Source of the DNA: Gliomastix tumulicola
Taxonomy: Eukaryota; Ascomycota; Sordariomycetes; Hypocreales; Bionectriaceae
Length of the DNA stretch: 64,000 nucleotides
Assembly (NCBI GenBank): GCA_001599755.1
Contig: BCHX01000003.1
Location: 3,631,289 to 3,695,288 of the forward strand
Reading direction: 5' to 3'
Each line of letters starts with the position of its first letter. Position 1 is the stretch's first letter. Of the stretch, positions 22,619 to 32,474 are shown in pieces. Position numbers and translations under genes: made by a program. The notes beneath the pieces are model-generated. The model was not told the DNA's origin and did not search any database. It was given only the letters and a program-made list of their open reading frames with translations.

Positions 22619-22891
22619 TCATTTCCCAGCGTTCATCTTCTGTGCAATGACACTGAAGACGGCGACGGATCCCATGAAGAGGACAGCGTTGTAGAACTGC
22701 ACGCCTTGGTTAGGGGATCCTTCAGCTAGACCGACATGACTTGAAGGATGAAACTCACTGCTTTTCTGGAAACCTCTCGCTCCTCGTCGTCTGTGCGTGC
22801 CTCGATGAAGAGGCGTCGTAGATTCGGGAAGTTGGCCTGCCCTGGTCAGTCAATTCACTATGGATGAGGCGAGCTCGATGGTGCGTACCAT
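22619..22891 (-). CDS. Small single-pass membrane protein of 52 residues, unknown
   Basis: Reconstructed by hand: exon 1 supplies only the ATG (22891-22889), then GTACGC...CAG intron, exon 2 22836-22759, second intron with a good CTAAC branch site, exon 3 22696-22619. The product starts MANFPNLRRLFIEARTDDEE, continues REVSRKA, then a hydrophobic helix FYNAVLFMGSVAVFSVIAQ and a short MNAGK tail. All three exons join in phase. The amphipathic basic N-terminus with a C-terminal helix resembles small mitochondrial or ER tail-anchored proteins (Tom5-sized), but I do not recognise the family. It is divergent from APL2. Evidence is frame closure, splice signals and the clean membrane helix; no homology is claimed. 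Confidence 0.6.
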
Positions 22892-23439
22892 GACTTAGTG
22901 AAGGACCAAACGGTTGCGGTTTAGACTCGCATTTCGGACCTAACGTCACCGTATCGCTTGTCACTCTCGATTCGCCGAAAATTGCTGCCTTAACGATGGA
23001 AGCGACAGCAGCAGGTGATCGAATGTTCGAGCCAGGCCGAGATGTTGGTTTTGGCGGGATGACTAAGCCTTGGTCACTGGGAGCTGCCTGGCGATAAAGT
23101 TATAGGGGGCCTCTGGGTGAAGTGGGTCCACTGTAAAAAGGCGGCATCTGCTCTTGGCGTGCGTTGGTGCAGCTCCAAGGAACAGTCTCCATTTTCGACA
23201 GCCTGTCTTGTGGCCCCCTAAACGACGTCGAGCTGCGAATTCCGGAGGAGAAACGAGGACGGCCAGACGGCAGAAGCCACGACATCGACAGCAGCGGACT
23301 CGAGGCACCCGAATCGATCGGCTCGAACCCCTTTTCCCGCGATCTTCAGCGAAGCAAACCGCCCTGCGTCGGCCGAGAGAGCTGCCCCTCCACGACCGGT
23401 TTCGACAGATCACGACGACAAAGAGATCATTCCTCGACG
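22892..23439. other. Divergent intergenic: small membrane-protein gene and APL2
   Basis: 548 bp with no gene seen. A frame open into APL2 exon 1 extends back to about 23164 but contains no ATG before 23440, so it is leader, not coding. Confidence 0.55.
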
Positions 23440-25897
23440 ATGGCGGTCAACCGTATTCGGGGTGCCTTCCAGGTGCCTCGGAAGGGCGAGACCTTCGAGC
23501 TCCGGGCAGGTCTGGTGTCCCAGTACGCCTACGAGCGTAAGGAGTCCATCCAGAAGACCATCATGGCCATGACGCTCGGCAAGGACGTCTCTGCTCTGTT
23601 CCCCGATGTGCTCAAGAACATTGCGACCGGCGACCTGGACCAGAAGAAGCTGGTCTACTTGTATCTCATGTGAGCATCCATCCATCACCTTTGCCTATCA
23701 GCTTCACAAGGCCTTGCCTGGCAGATCGGATCGGGGACTGACGGTGAATCTCAGGAACTACGCGAAATCCCACCCCGACCTATGCATTCTAGCCGTCAAC
23801 ACATTCGTCCAGGATTCAGAAGATCCAAATCCACTCATCCGAGCGCTTGCGATTCGTACAATGGGCTGCATCAGGGTAGACAAGATGGTCGACTACATGG
23901 AGGAACCGCTGAGGAAGACGCTTCGAGACGAGTCGCCGTACGTGCGCAAGACGGCCGCCATCTGCGTCGCCAAGCTGTTCGACCTGAATCCCGCCATGTG
24001 CATCGAGAACGGCTTCCTGGAATCGCTCCAGGAGCTGATCGGCGACCCGAACCCCATGGTCGTGGCCAACTCCGTGCAGGCCCTGGCAGAGATCTCCGAG
24101 ACGGCCCCCGAGACCCGCGCGCTCATCGTCACCGCCGCGACGCTCAAGAAGCTCCTGATGGCCCTCAACGAATGCACGGAATGGGGGCGGGTCACGATCC
24201 TGACGACGCTGGCCGACTACGTCGCCATCGACGTCAAGGAGGCCGAGCACATCTGCGAGAGGGTGGCGCCCCAGTTCCAGCACGTCAACCCCAGCGTGGT
24301 CCTGGCTGCTGTCAAGGTCGTCTTCACCCACATGCGCGCGATCAACCCGGAACTGGTGCGGTCGTACCTCAAGAAGATGGCCCCTCCCCTGGTCACGCTG
24401 GTGGCGTCCGCCTCCGAAGTGCAGTACGTTGCCCTGCGCAACATCGACCTGCTGCTACAGGCCAAGCCGGACATCCTCAGCAAGGAGATGCGTGTCTTCT
24501 TCTGCAAATACAACGACCCTCCCTACGTGAAGCTGCAGAAGCTGGAGATCATGGTGCGGATAGCAAACGAGAAGAACTATGAGCAGCTCCTGGCCGAGCT
24601 CACCGAGTACGCGCTCGAGGTGGACATGGACTTCGTGCGGAGGGCCGTCAAGGCCATCGGCCAGGTGGCCATCAAGATCGAGAGCGCCAGCGCCAAGTGC
24701 GTCCAGGCCCTGGAGGAACTTCTCGCGACAAAGGTCAACTACGTGGTTCAGGAGGTCGTCGTGGTTGTCAAGGATATTCTGAGGAAGTACCCGGGTTACG
24801 AGGGCGTGATCCCGACTCTGTGCCAGCACATTGACGAGCTGGACGAGCCTAACGCTCGCGGGTCCCTCATCTGGATCGTCGGCGAGTATGCGGAGAAGAT
24901 CAACAATGCCGACCAGATCCTGGAAAGCTTTGTGGAGGGATTCATGGAGGAGTTTGCCCAGGTGAGTCTCCTAATGGGGGTGCTTTTTGATAGGCTCGGG
25001 TTGCTGACCAGCTCCAGACCCAACTACAGATCTTGACGGCTGTCGTCAAGCTCTTCTTGAAGAAGCCAAGCAACACGCAAGGGCTTGTCCAGAAGGTTCT
25101 GCAGGCTGCTACGGCGGAGAACGACAACCCTGATATCAGGGACAGAGCATATGTCTACTGGCGTCTATTATCAGGCGATCTCGATGTTGCCAAGGTAAGT
25201 TCATGTGTGAAAATGACCGATACCCTTCCATGTGTACTGACTGCTCCTTTAGAACATTATCCTCTCCCAGAAGCCCACAATCTCAACCACCATGACCAGC
25301 CTCTCACCAGCACTGCTCGAGAAGCTCCTCGCCGAGCTCTCGACACTCGCCTCCGTCTACCACAAGCCTCCCGAGTCCTTCGTCGGCAAGGGCCGCTTCG
25401 GAGCCGACGAGATCCAGCGCGCCGCCATCCAGGAGCAGCGGGAAAACGCCGAAGATAACCCCATCGCCGCGTCCGTTGCCGCCGCCGCGGGCAGCGCTGG
25501 TGGCAGTGGCACGAGCCAGAACAACATCGAGAACCTCCTCGACATCGACTTTGACGGCGCGGCACCGGCATCCCAGGAGCAGCAGAGCGCGAGCGGCACG
25601 CCTAGCAGGACGGCCAGCCCTGCAGTCGGTGCACCCTCTGGTGGCATGGCCGACATGATGAGCATGTTCGACGCGCCGGCACCACCATCCTCGAGCAGCG
25701 GGCCGTCAGCACCACCGGCTCAGGGCGGAGGCATGAATGATCTGATGAACGGGTTCGAGGGGCTGAACTTTGGCGGGCAGTCGTCTGGTGAGCCGCTGCC
25801 GGCGGCGATGCAGCTTCAGAATGCGCAGGGCTCTTCTTCTCAGGGTGCTCCGCAGGCGCCGAAAAAGGATAGCGACGATCTGCTGGGTCTGCTCTAA
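23440..25897 (+). CDS. APL2: AP-1 clathrin adaptor complex subunit beta
   Basis: Large beta subunit of the AP-1 complex sorting clathrin cargo between trans-Golgi and endosomes. Exons 23440-23669, 23755-24961, 25018-25194, 25253-25897 give 752 residues. The adaptin trunk of HEAT repeats occupies about 15-560: RKESIQKTIMAMTLGKDVS, NYAKSHPDLCILAVNTFVQD, DESPYVRKTAAICVAKL, SEVQYVALRNIDLLLQ. A hinge follows with a clathrin box, NLLDIDFDG near 632-640, then Ser/Pro/Gly/Met-rich sequence ending DSDDLLGLL, a second clathrin-type box. As in other fungal beta-1 adaptins no folded C-terminal ear is present. AP-1 rather than AP-2 is favoured by the trunk sequence and by the length. Confidence 0.94.
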
Positions 25898-26247
25898 GTC
25901 TGGTGTGTGCGATGAGAGAGAGAGAGAGAGTTCTGTGTTGCTTGCTGGCATGGAGTTTTGAGGATTATATGGATGATAGGTGGGGGTTCCTGCGCGTAGT
26001 AGTCGATAGAAAAAAAGGTCACCATACAGATGATATTTACACATGAAACCGGGCGTCCATATGTCTCCTATCCAAGAGTGAAAGTATGTATTTTCTACCA
26101 TCTGACTCCAGAAGATGGCAGCTATGATGAACGTATTGTATGAATCATGGCTCAGCCTGTCCCGCCTTGCCCATCATCCACCCTCGCACAAGTCGATACG
26201 ACCCGAAGACGGGGCGTCGTGCTCGGCCTCACTCGGCCCTCATTCCC
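25898..26247. other. Convergent 3' region of APL2 and BOL2
   Basis: 350 bp; a short (GA)n microsatellite at about 25914-25929 and AT-rich 3'-end sequence near 26010-26110. No gene seen. Confidence 0.55.
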
Positions 26248-26630
26248 TCACTGCGTCGTCCCCTCAACGTGTCCGCCCACCGTCCCATCCAGAGGCGGCC
26301 TCCCGCCGCCGTCCCTCTCCCACTCCTCGGGCGTCTTGCACTTGGCCGTCCAGGCGTGGATGATGGCGATCTCCTCCTTGAGCGCGGCGTTGACGAGGCG
26401 GTGCCGCTTGAGCGAGTTGAGGCCCTGGAACTGCGGGGACACGATGACTGTCGTGAACGCTGAGCCGCAGCCGCCTGGGGATAAGTAGTTTGTGTGAGCC
26501 ATGAACAAGAAGAGTGAGTGAAAACGTGACCTGAGGGCCTACCAGACATGTCCGTCACCTCGACGTGTGTGGCCTGCAGGCGCTCCGTTATAGCCTGGCG
26601 GATGAACTCGTCGTTTATCTGGTCTGCCAT
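26248..26630 (-). CDS. BOL2: BolA-like protein, BOLA2/Fra2 type
   Basis: Partner of monothiol glutaredoxins that chelates a [2Fe-2S] cluster and, in yeast, signals iron status to Aft1. Exons 26630-26543 and 26474-26248 give 104 residues. The BolA fold is complete: RLQATHVEVTDMSG, then GCGSAFTTVIVSPQFQGLN with the cluster-ligand Cys of the BOLA2 class, and KRHRLVNAALKEEIAIIHAW with the conserved RHR-loop His. The C-terminus (about 80-104) is a Gly/Pro-rich extension after TPEEWERDGG. No mitochondrial leader, so a cytosolic-nuclear role is expected. Confidence 0.93.
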
Positions 26631-27013
26631 TACTGTGTCTCTCGTGTTGATAGCTGTCGAGGGAGGTGAAATGGTGACGGAACGGAGGAGGGGTGGTGGG
26701 ATGTGGTGTGAAGATCTGATTGATTAGATACTATCCAGATTTGGTAATCAGACTCGAGTGCTGAGTGAGTACTAGAGATGAGGGGACAGTGAAAGTTGTG
26801 AGTTTTTGGCACGGTATGAGCTCATCCAGGGTCTGAATTAGGTGACATAATGAAGCAGACTTTTTCGCCTGGTTTAATGGACAGAGTGCATATCATTTAT
26901 GTCATCTTCAAGCTTCCTTTCCTCACTCAGCCTGGCTCGTCCCAGTTTCCTCGTCTCATCTGGAGCTTCCTTCTTCTCAGTGCCTTCGACCCTTCTCACC
27001 ATTCCAAGCTGCG
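26631..27013. other. Divergent intergenic: BOL2 and NIF3
   Basis: 383 bp between start codons of the two genes; no ORF or clear motif beyond short CT-rich tracts near 26900-27000. Confidence 0.5.
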
Positions 27014-28241
27014 ATGAGAGCTTTGGCAGCTGTAGCAAGGCATAGACCAGTATTGAGATTTGCAACATCATACAGAAAATCTACCATTCTCTTGTGCATC
27101 CAAAAACAACAACAGCGACCTGTTCGAGCTTGCTACTCGTGCCGACACCCCAACCTCGCACCTCAACCACCGTCCTCGTCGGGTATCGGATCAGCAGACT
27201 CGCTCACAAATATGTCTGAAATCGGAGCCTGGGGCGCGTGGCAGGTCGAGCCAGCCAAGTTCACGCAGCTCGTCGTCGACTCGATGCGAAAGCTGTGAGC
27301 ATCTCCTATCATCTATGGTCGACTTGTATAGGATGATGCATCTACTGACCATTGGCACAGCTACCCCGAGGAGCTCGCAGACCGGAGCTGGGATAACGTC
27401 GGTCTGCTCCTCGGCAACTCGGAGACGGACGCTAGGAAGCGTCAGCCCAGAGTGCTGGTCACCAACGACCTCACGTTCCAGGTCGCCGTCGACGCCATCG
27501 GCCAGGGCGCCAGCGTCATCGTCAGCTACCGTACGCCTTCTCCTCTTCTCTTCTACCTGATTGACCCCCTTTCTGACACGACCTCCAGACCCCTTCATCT
27601 TCTCGGGCCTCAAGTCCGTGACCAACGTCGACCCCCAGCAGGCGACGCTCCTGCACCTCGCCAAGGCAGGCGTCGCCGTCTACTGCCCACACACCGCCGT
27701 CGATGCCGCGCCGCAGGGCCTCAACACCTGGCTCGCGGACATCGTCGCCGGCTCCCACCCTGCCAGGCGCTCCGTCGCCATCCCCTGCGCCACGGCCCCG
27801 GAGTCCCACGCGCCGGCGGGCTACGGCGCCCTGGGTCACTTCGAAAACCCGGTGTCCGTCAAGGAGATCATCCAGCGCCTGGCCGCACAGCTCGGCGGCC
27901 TCCGCCACGTCATGGTCGCGAGCCCCGTCGGCGCCGACGTCGGCTCGACGACGGTCCGCAGCTTCGGCGTGTGCGCGGGCAGCGGGTACGACGTGCTCAA
28001 GAAGGCCGACGTCGACCTGCTCGTCACAGGCGAGACGAGCCACCACTCGGCGCTGCGGGCGATCCAGCAGGGCAAGACGCTCGTGACGGTGTTCCACAGC
28101 AACTCGGAGCGCGGGTACCTCAAGGAGGTGCTGCGGCCGCGGTTGGAGGAGGAGATCCGGCGCAAGGTGCCGGAGGCGGAGGTGCTGCTGAGCGAGTATG
28201 ATAAGGATCCGTTTACGATATATGACGTGAGCGAGCTGTAG
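27014..28241 (+). CDS. NIF3: NIF3-family dinuclear metal protein
   Basis: Member of the widely conserved NIF3/YbgI family, whose toroidal hexamers bind two metal ions; its precise reaction is unsettled. Exons 27014-27294, 27361-27530, 27589-28241 give 367 residues. Metal-ligand segments are visible: SWDNVGLLLGN, VSYHPFIFSGLK with the first His, YCPHTAVDAAPQGLN with the His-Thr-x2-Asp motif, and near the C-terminus LLVTGETSHHSAL plus VFHSNSERGYL. Residues 1-65 are basic and Arg/Ala rich (RALAAVARHRPVLRFATSYR), a likely mitochondrial leader; an internal Met before SEIGAWGAWQ could start a cytosolic form, giving dual targeting. Divergent from BOL2 and convergent with VPS51. Confidence 0.93.
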
Positions 28242-28377
28242 TAGATAGGACAGGACGAACGTCGGAAGGCAAAAATCACTAGCAGGACGTATATAGCGTT
28301 TGACTTGGCTGTCACATTATTCTCATGGGGTATCAAGGTTGCTTCGCTTGCCGTATAAGCTAATCATGACCCTTCCT

Positions 28378-29390
28378 TCACGTCTCGTCCTCCTCCTCCT
28401 CGTCTTCCGGCGTCGTTGACCCAGAACTCGGGTTCAGTGCAGCATCCCCTTCGTCAATCACACCCTGCACATCGTCCCCGCCAAAACCCTTCTCCTTCCA
28501 GCTCACAAGAAGCCGCCGCGGCATCTCCCACTGCGCCCTCGCCTCCTCCACCCTGCCCTCCTTGACCAACGCCCGTAGCCGTCCCGGCGTGGCCAGCACC
28601 TCGGCAGTCAAGTCTCTCGTCCGCCTTTTCCTAGCTTCTGCCTCCTGCGCTTTGCTCTCGTCCGAGTCGGGCGGCGGGATGGACGCGCGCAGGGCTTCCC
28701 TGATGGAGGAGGCCTGGCTGTAGATCTGTGCGATGGCAGGGTCGAGCGTCGAGGCCATGGGGTTCAGGGGGTCCATGTTTGTCCGCATCTAGATCTCCCA
28801 ACATCAGCATCCCCATGTACCATGCATGATACCCAGTAGCAAGCAAGCAAAACAAAGAAGCGGGACCATACCTTTCTGATCGTCTCCGTCGCCGTAATGA
28901 GCTTGCTGTAGTTATCATACACCAACGCCTTCTTCTCCGCATCCAGCGCCCGCACCTCGCCCAGCACACGCGTGTACAGCCGCAGCAGCTGCTCCAGGCT
29001 GCTCTCGGCGACGACCCGGCCCACGTACTCGTCGGCGTCAAAGTCGGCCGCGTCGATGTCGCTCGGCGGGACCTCGGACTCGGGGAGCTCGATGCGCAGG
29101 GACGGCGGCGTCGTCGTCGCGGCAGGGGTCGTGCCCGCGCCCGTGCTGCTGTCGGCCGCCGCGGCGCGGAGGTTGTAGTATTCTCTGAGGGCGGCGCGCT
29201 TCGCCCGTTTACTGTTGGCGTCGCCGCCGCCGCCGCCTTGCTGAGATGGGTTTGGCGGTGGTTGGGTGGGATTCTGGCTGGTGACGGGGGATGTAACGGT
29301 TGAGCGGTGGGAGTCGATCGAGGGGCGGGCGGAGGAGGACGGCGTGCGGCGGAGGGCGGAGGGGTCTCGGGGGGAGGCTATCGTCGACAT
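28378..29390 (-). CDS. VPS51: GARP/EARP complex subunit Vps51
   Basis: Subunit of the Golgi-associated retrograde protein tethering complex that receives endosome-derived vesicles. Exons 29390-28872 and 28788-28378 give 309 residues. The first 65 residues are Ser/Thr/Pro rich with a Gly run. The Vps51 core then reads KRAALREYYNLRA, FDADEYVGRVVAESSLEQLL and RLYTRVLGEVRALDAEKKAL, continuing VYDNYSKLITATETIRK-MRTN across the intron to MDPLNPM. A predicted helical region and an acidic tail (TPEDEEEEDET) end it. The frame stays open upstream of 29390 but MSTIAS is the only start giving a compact N-terminus like relatives. Confidence 0.9.
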
Positions 29391-30117
29391 GGCTGCTGTC
29401 TGAAGAGCCGAGGAGGGTGACGGAGTGCGAGGTCGTGGCGTGGGAGGGAAGATCGGAGTGTCGTCGCAGGAGGTGTCGTGTCGTAGCGGTCTCGTAATAC
29501 AGGGCCAGTTCTCTTGGGGTGGCGTGGTCAATTGAACCAAGAGCGCATCCAGTGGCCTGCTTAGATGTCGTAAGATGGTCCTGGTCGTCGTTTTCTCTCC
29601 TTCATGGGCTGTGGACTCGGTTACAGGAGGGATGCAAGATGGAGGTTGAAGCTGAGGCGAGCTGTCGTTTTCGGGTTTAGCTTCAGGGACCAGGATACGT
29701 ACCCCCTGCCACAGCATCTCACCAGTCACCACCAATCCTCGATCACCAAAAGCACTTGAAGTCTTGGAATGTTCTACCTCATCCACTCATCAGCCTGGGA
29801 CATGCCCGCTTCCAAACCAGATATTCAAAATATATCGGCCTGCCATGCCCCCATAAAGCATCGACGTGGACGGGTACTCGGCCGGATATCCGCGGATACC
29901 CAGTCCGATCTTGTCTTGCCTCTCCCGAGTCCCCGATCCGGCCGTCGTCACTGAGCGCCGTTGCTAAGCCTTTGCGTCATGAGTTTGAGTTTTCGCATGT
30001 GACTCAAGTTGGTAGGCAGGTAGGTATTTAAATGTCGAGAGCACCGACACCTGTAGGTCGTTCACTCCTCCATCACACCATACCACAGCCCTGTGACAGA
30101 CCAAACATCTTGTTACC
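29391..30117. other. Divergent intergenic: VPS51 and the MDR oxidoreductase
   Basis: 727 bp; a TATTTAAAT TATA-like stretch near 30024-30032 lies about 90 bp before the MDR start. No gene seen. Confidence 0.5.
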
Positions 30118-31152
30118 ATGTCTACTGCTACTACTCTCCCGGACACCATCCGGGTCGTCCTCCAGCCCGACAAGACCAGCCACAACCTCATCATGAAGCA
30201 CGACCAACCGCTTCCATCCCTCTCCCACCCCGAAGACGTCCTCCTCAAAGTCGCCGCCACGTGCCCCTGCCTCGGCGAGCTCGACTGGGCTGCCCAGCTC
30301 CCGCACGTCTTCACCGACCCCAAGGAGCCCGTTCCCGGCCAGGATGTCGCAGGCACCGTCGTCGCTGTCGGAAGCAGTGTGAAGACCCTCAGTCCAGGAC
30401 AGGTCGTCTTTGGCCGGATCACGGCGACGCGGCCCGGCGGGTGCAGAGACTACGCGGTGGTGAGGGCCGATGAGCTCGCGGTGAAGCCGGCGGGCCTCGG
30501 TTGGAACGAAGCAGTTGCCACGCCTCTATCCGCGCTCACGGCGTGGCAGGCGCTCTTCTATCAAGGCTCGCTCAAGAAGAACGGTATCTTTGGAACAGAC
30601 GACGAAGCGAGGAAGGCGAATGCCGCAAAGAAGGTGTTCGTCGCCGGTGCAGGATCCAGCGTCGGCATGTGGGCAGTGCAATTCGCCTCCCTCGCTGGAG
30701 CCTCCGAGGTCGTCGCCCTCTGCTCTGGGTCCAAGGCCGACCTGATGAGGGAGTTTGGCGCCACCGAGGTCGTCGACTACACACAGACCTCTGCCGCCGA
30801 GTGGGCGAGCCAGAGCCCTGCGAACCAGGCAGATCTAGTAATAGACTGTGTGGGCGGAAGCTCGATGGGTCATCTCTGGGAGGTTGTCCGTGATGGAGGT
30901 ATCTTCCTGAGTATCTGTCAAGATCCGAAAGACGTGAGGCCGGAGGGAAACACCAAGACGCTGGAAAAGGCGGATTTCTTCATCATGGACAGTGTCGGCT
31001 CGCAGCTCGACGAGCTGGCGCCGTTGGTCGAGTCGGGAAGGGCACGGCCCCTGGTGGACAGTGTGTATCCGTTTGAGAAATATGCCGAGGCCTTTGAGAA
31101 GGTAGAAGGAAGGCGAGCGAAGGGGAAGGTGGTGATTCGGATATCAGAGTAG
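30118..31152 (+). CDS. MDR-superfamily NAD(P)-dependent oxidoreductase (quinone-reductase/enoyl-reductase type)
   Basis: Single-exon medium-chain dehydrogenase/reductase of 344 residues. The GroES-like lobe holds EDVLLKVAATCPCLGELDW, PVPGQDVAGTVVAVGSSV and LSPGQVVFGR. The Rossmann lobe holds KKVFVAGAGSSVGMWAVQFA, a GxGxxG-like nucleotide loop, then LMREFGATEVVDY and ADLVIDCVGG. It ends GRRAKGKVVIRISE, the usual MDR closing strand. There is no four-Cys structural zinc loop, which points to the zinc-free quinone oxidoreductase/trans-enoyl-reductase branch. Such enzymes occur both in detoxification and next to polyketide synthases, but no synthase is adjacent here. Substrate unknown. Confidence 0.88.
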   Translation: MSTATTLPDTIRVVLQPDKTSHNLIMKHDQPLPSLSHPEDVLLKVAATCPCLGELDWAAQLPHVFTDPKEPVPGQDVAGTVVAVGSSVKTLSPGQVVFGRITATRPGGCRDYAVVRADELAVKPAGLGWNEAVATPLSALTAWQALFYQGSLKKNGIFGTDDEARKANAAKKVFVAGAGSSVGMWAVQFASLAGASEVVALCSGSKADLMREFGATEVVDYTQTSAAEWASQSPANQADLVIDCVGGSSMGHLWEVVRDGGIFLSICQDPKDVRPEGNTKTLEKADFFIMDSVGSQLDELAPLVESGRARPLVDSVYPFEKYAEAFEKVEGRRAKGKVVIRISE

Positions 31153-31473
31153 AGGCGTGATCTCAGTCAAGAGTTGGGGTGCTGGGATAGCTACTGTACC
31201 TTCTAGTGATGATGCATGCAGAAAATGCTCCTCTCAATCATACGACTTTATGATCTTATCTCCGTCGCGTGTAATTTGTAATACATATATACCTACTGGG
31301 TAAGGAAAGAGCGAACGTGGCCGCCTTCCAGTGTCCTAGAAGTGGTCTAGGGTGGAGCTGTCACCAAAATCATGGATCTTCAACCTCGATCACGAACTCA
31401 TTCATCCCTTCCAAACTCATCAACTCCAACCTCATTAGGAATCAAACCAAAAATCAAACACAATCTCACCGGC
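31153..31473. other. Intergenic between MDR gene and RMI1
   Basis: 321 bp to the preferred RMI1 start. The last 102 nt are in frame with RMI1 (ATG at 31372) and may encode a 34-residue Ser/Thr/Pro-rich extension. Confidence 0.5.
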
Positions 31474-32265
31474 ATGAGCATCCAACGCCAGCTCCAAGCC
31501 GCCATCACCGCCCAATCCCTCCCCCCGCCTTCCCAAGCACTCCTCGCCTCCCTCACAACACGCAACCCGCCTCCGCCTCTGCCCTCCCTCCTGGCCAGCG
31601 CCCGCGCGCGTCTGCTCGCCTCCGATCTCACATCCACCGACACCGTCGACACTTCTGCTCTCGCTGTCTTCCCCCTGCCAGCTCCACCAGGAGGACGAGG
31701 TGAGGAGGAGGACAGCTACTACCTGACCGTGCCGGAGGTGAAGGTACCGGCGGACGTGTACGTGCAGGTGCTGGATGTCGAGAACCTGAGTCTGAGCCGG
31801 TGGGAGCAGATTGAGCAGCTGGAGCTGGTGGAGAAGGGGGAGACGACGCGGGGGCGGGAGGTGATTCGCGTCACGGCCGAGGACGACGATGAGCAGGATG
31901 CGGCTACACAGTCCACAGTGTCACGAACGCAGCAGCAGCAGCAGCAGCAGAGGGGTGGTACCGGAGGGGCAAGCGCAGCAGCAGCAGCTCGGGCGGGAAA
32001 GAATGCAACGCACAGACTCACCGTGCAAGACTACAAAGGCCGCCGTCTGCACGCTCTGGAGCTCCGACGCATCGACGGGATTGGTATCGGGAAGACGAGT
32101 ATCGGGGAGAAGATCCTGATCAAGGCTGGGACGGTCATCGCGAGGGGCAATGTCTTGCTCACACCGGACAACTGCACGCTTCTGGGGGGCAAGGTTGATG
32201 CATGGCACAAAGCCTGGGTCGAGGGACGGCTGGGACGGCTGAAGGAGGCCGTTGGCGCGCACTAA
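31474..32265 (+). CDS. RMI1: RecQ-mediated genome instability protein 1
   Basis: OB-fold subunit of the Sgs1/BLM-Top3-Rmi1 dissolvasome that removes double Holliday junctions. Single exon, 263 residues from MSIQRQLQAAITAQ. The N-terminal helical DUF1767-like part is LPPPSQALLASLTTRNPPPP and LLASARARLLASDLTS, then the OB-fold: VPADVYVQVLDVENLSLSRW, LTVQDYKGRRLHALELRRID, ILIKAGTVIARGNVLLTPDN and CTLLGGKVDAWHKAW. The loop between OB strands, which in Rmi1 inserts into the Top3 gate, is long and carries a CAG-encoded Gln run (about 151-158) plus Gly/Ala stretches. An in-frame ATG at 31372 would add 34 residues of low complexity; I prefer 31474 because relatives start near this point. Confidence 0.88.
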   Translation: MSIQRQLQAAITAQSLPPPSQALLASLTTRNPPPPLPSLLASARARLLASDLTSTDTVDTSALAVFPLPAPPGGRGEEEDSYYLTVPEVKVPADVYVQVLDVENLSLSRWEQIEQLELVEKGETTRGREVIRVTAEDDDEQDAATQSTVSRTQQQQQQQRGGTGGASAAAAARAGKNATHRLTVQDYKGRRLHALELRRIDGIGIGKTSIGEKILIKAGTVIARGNVLLTPDNCTLLGGKVDAWHKAWVEGRLGRLKEAVGAH

Positions 32266-32474
32266 GCTGGCTGTCCTACTGTCTGTCATACGCGTCTGCT
32301 CTTAAGATACCCCTTTCTTCATATAGACCAACATTTGGTAAAAGCTATAGATGTTGTTACTTGTTCTCATATTTCATCTCTGTCCTTTCATGAATCATTT
32401 ATCTATGGGACATTAGACCAAGCTCCCGTGTTCTCCGATCACTTCCAGCCTGTGTCTGTGTCAGACAAGACACC

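Noticed and set aside
23164..23439. In-frame 5' extension of APL2
   Set aside because: No ATG occurs in the frame before 23440; the apparent start is a TTG.
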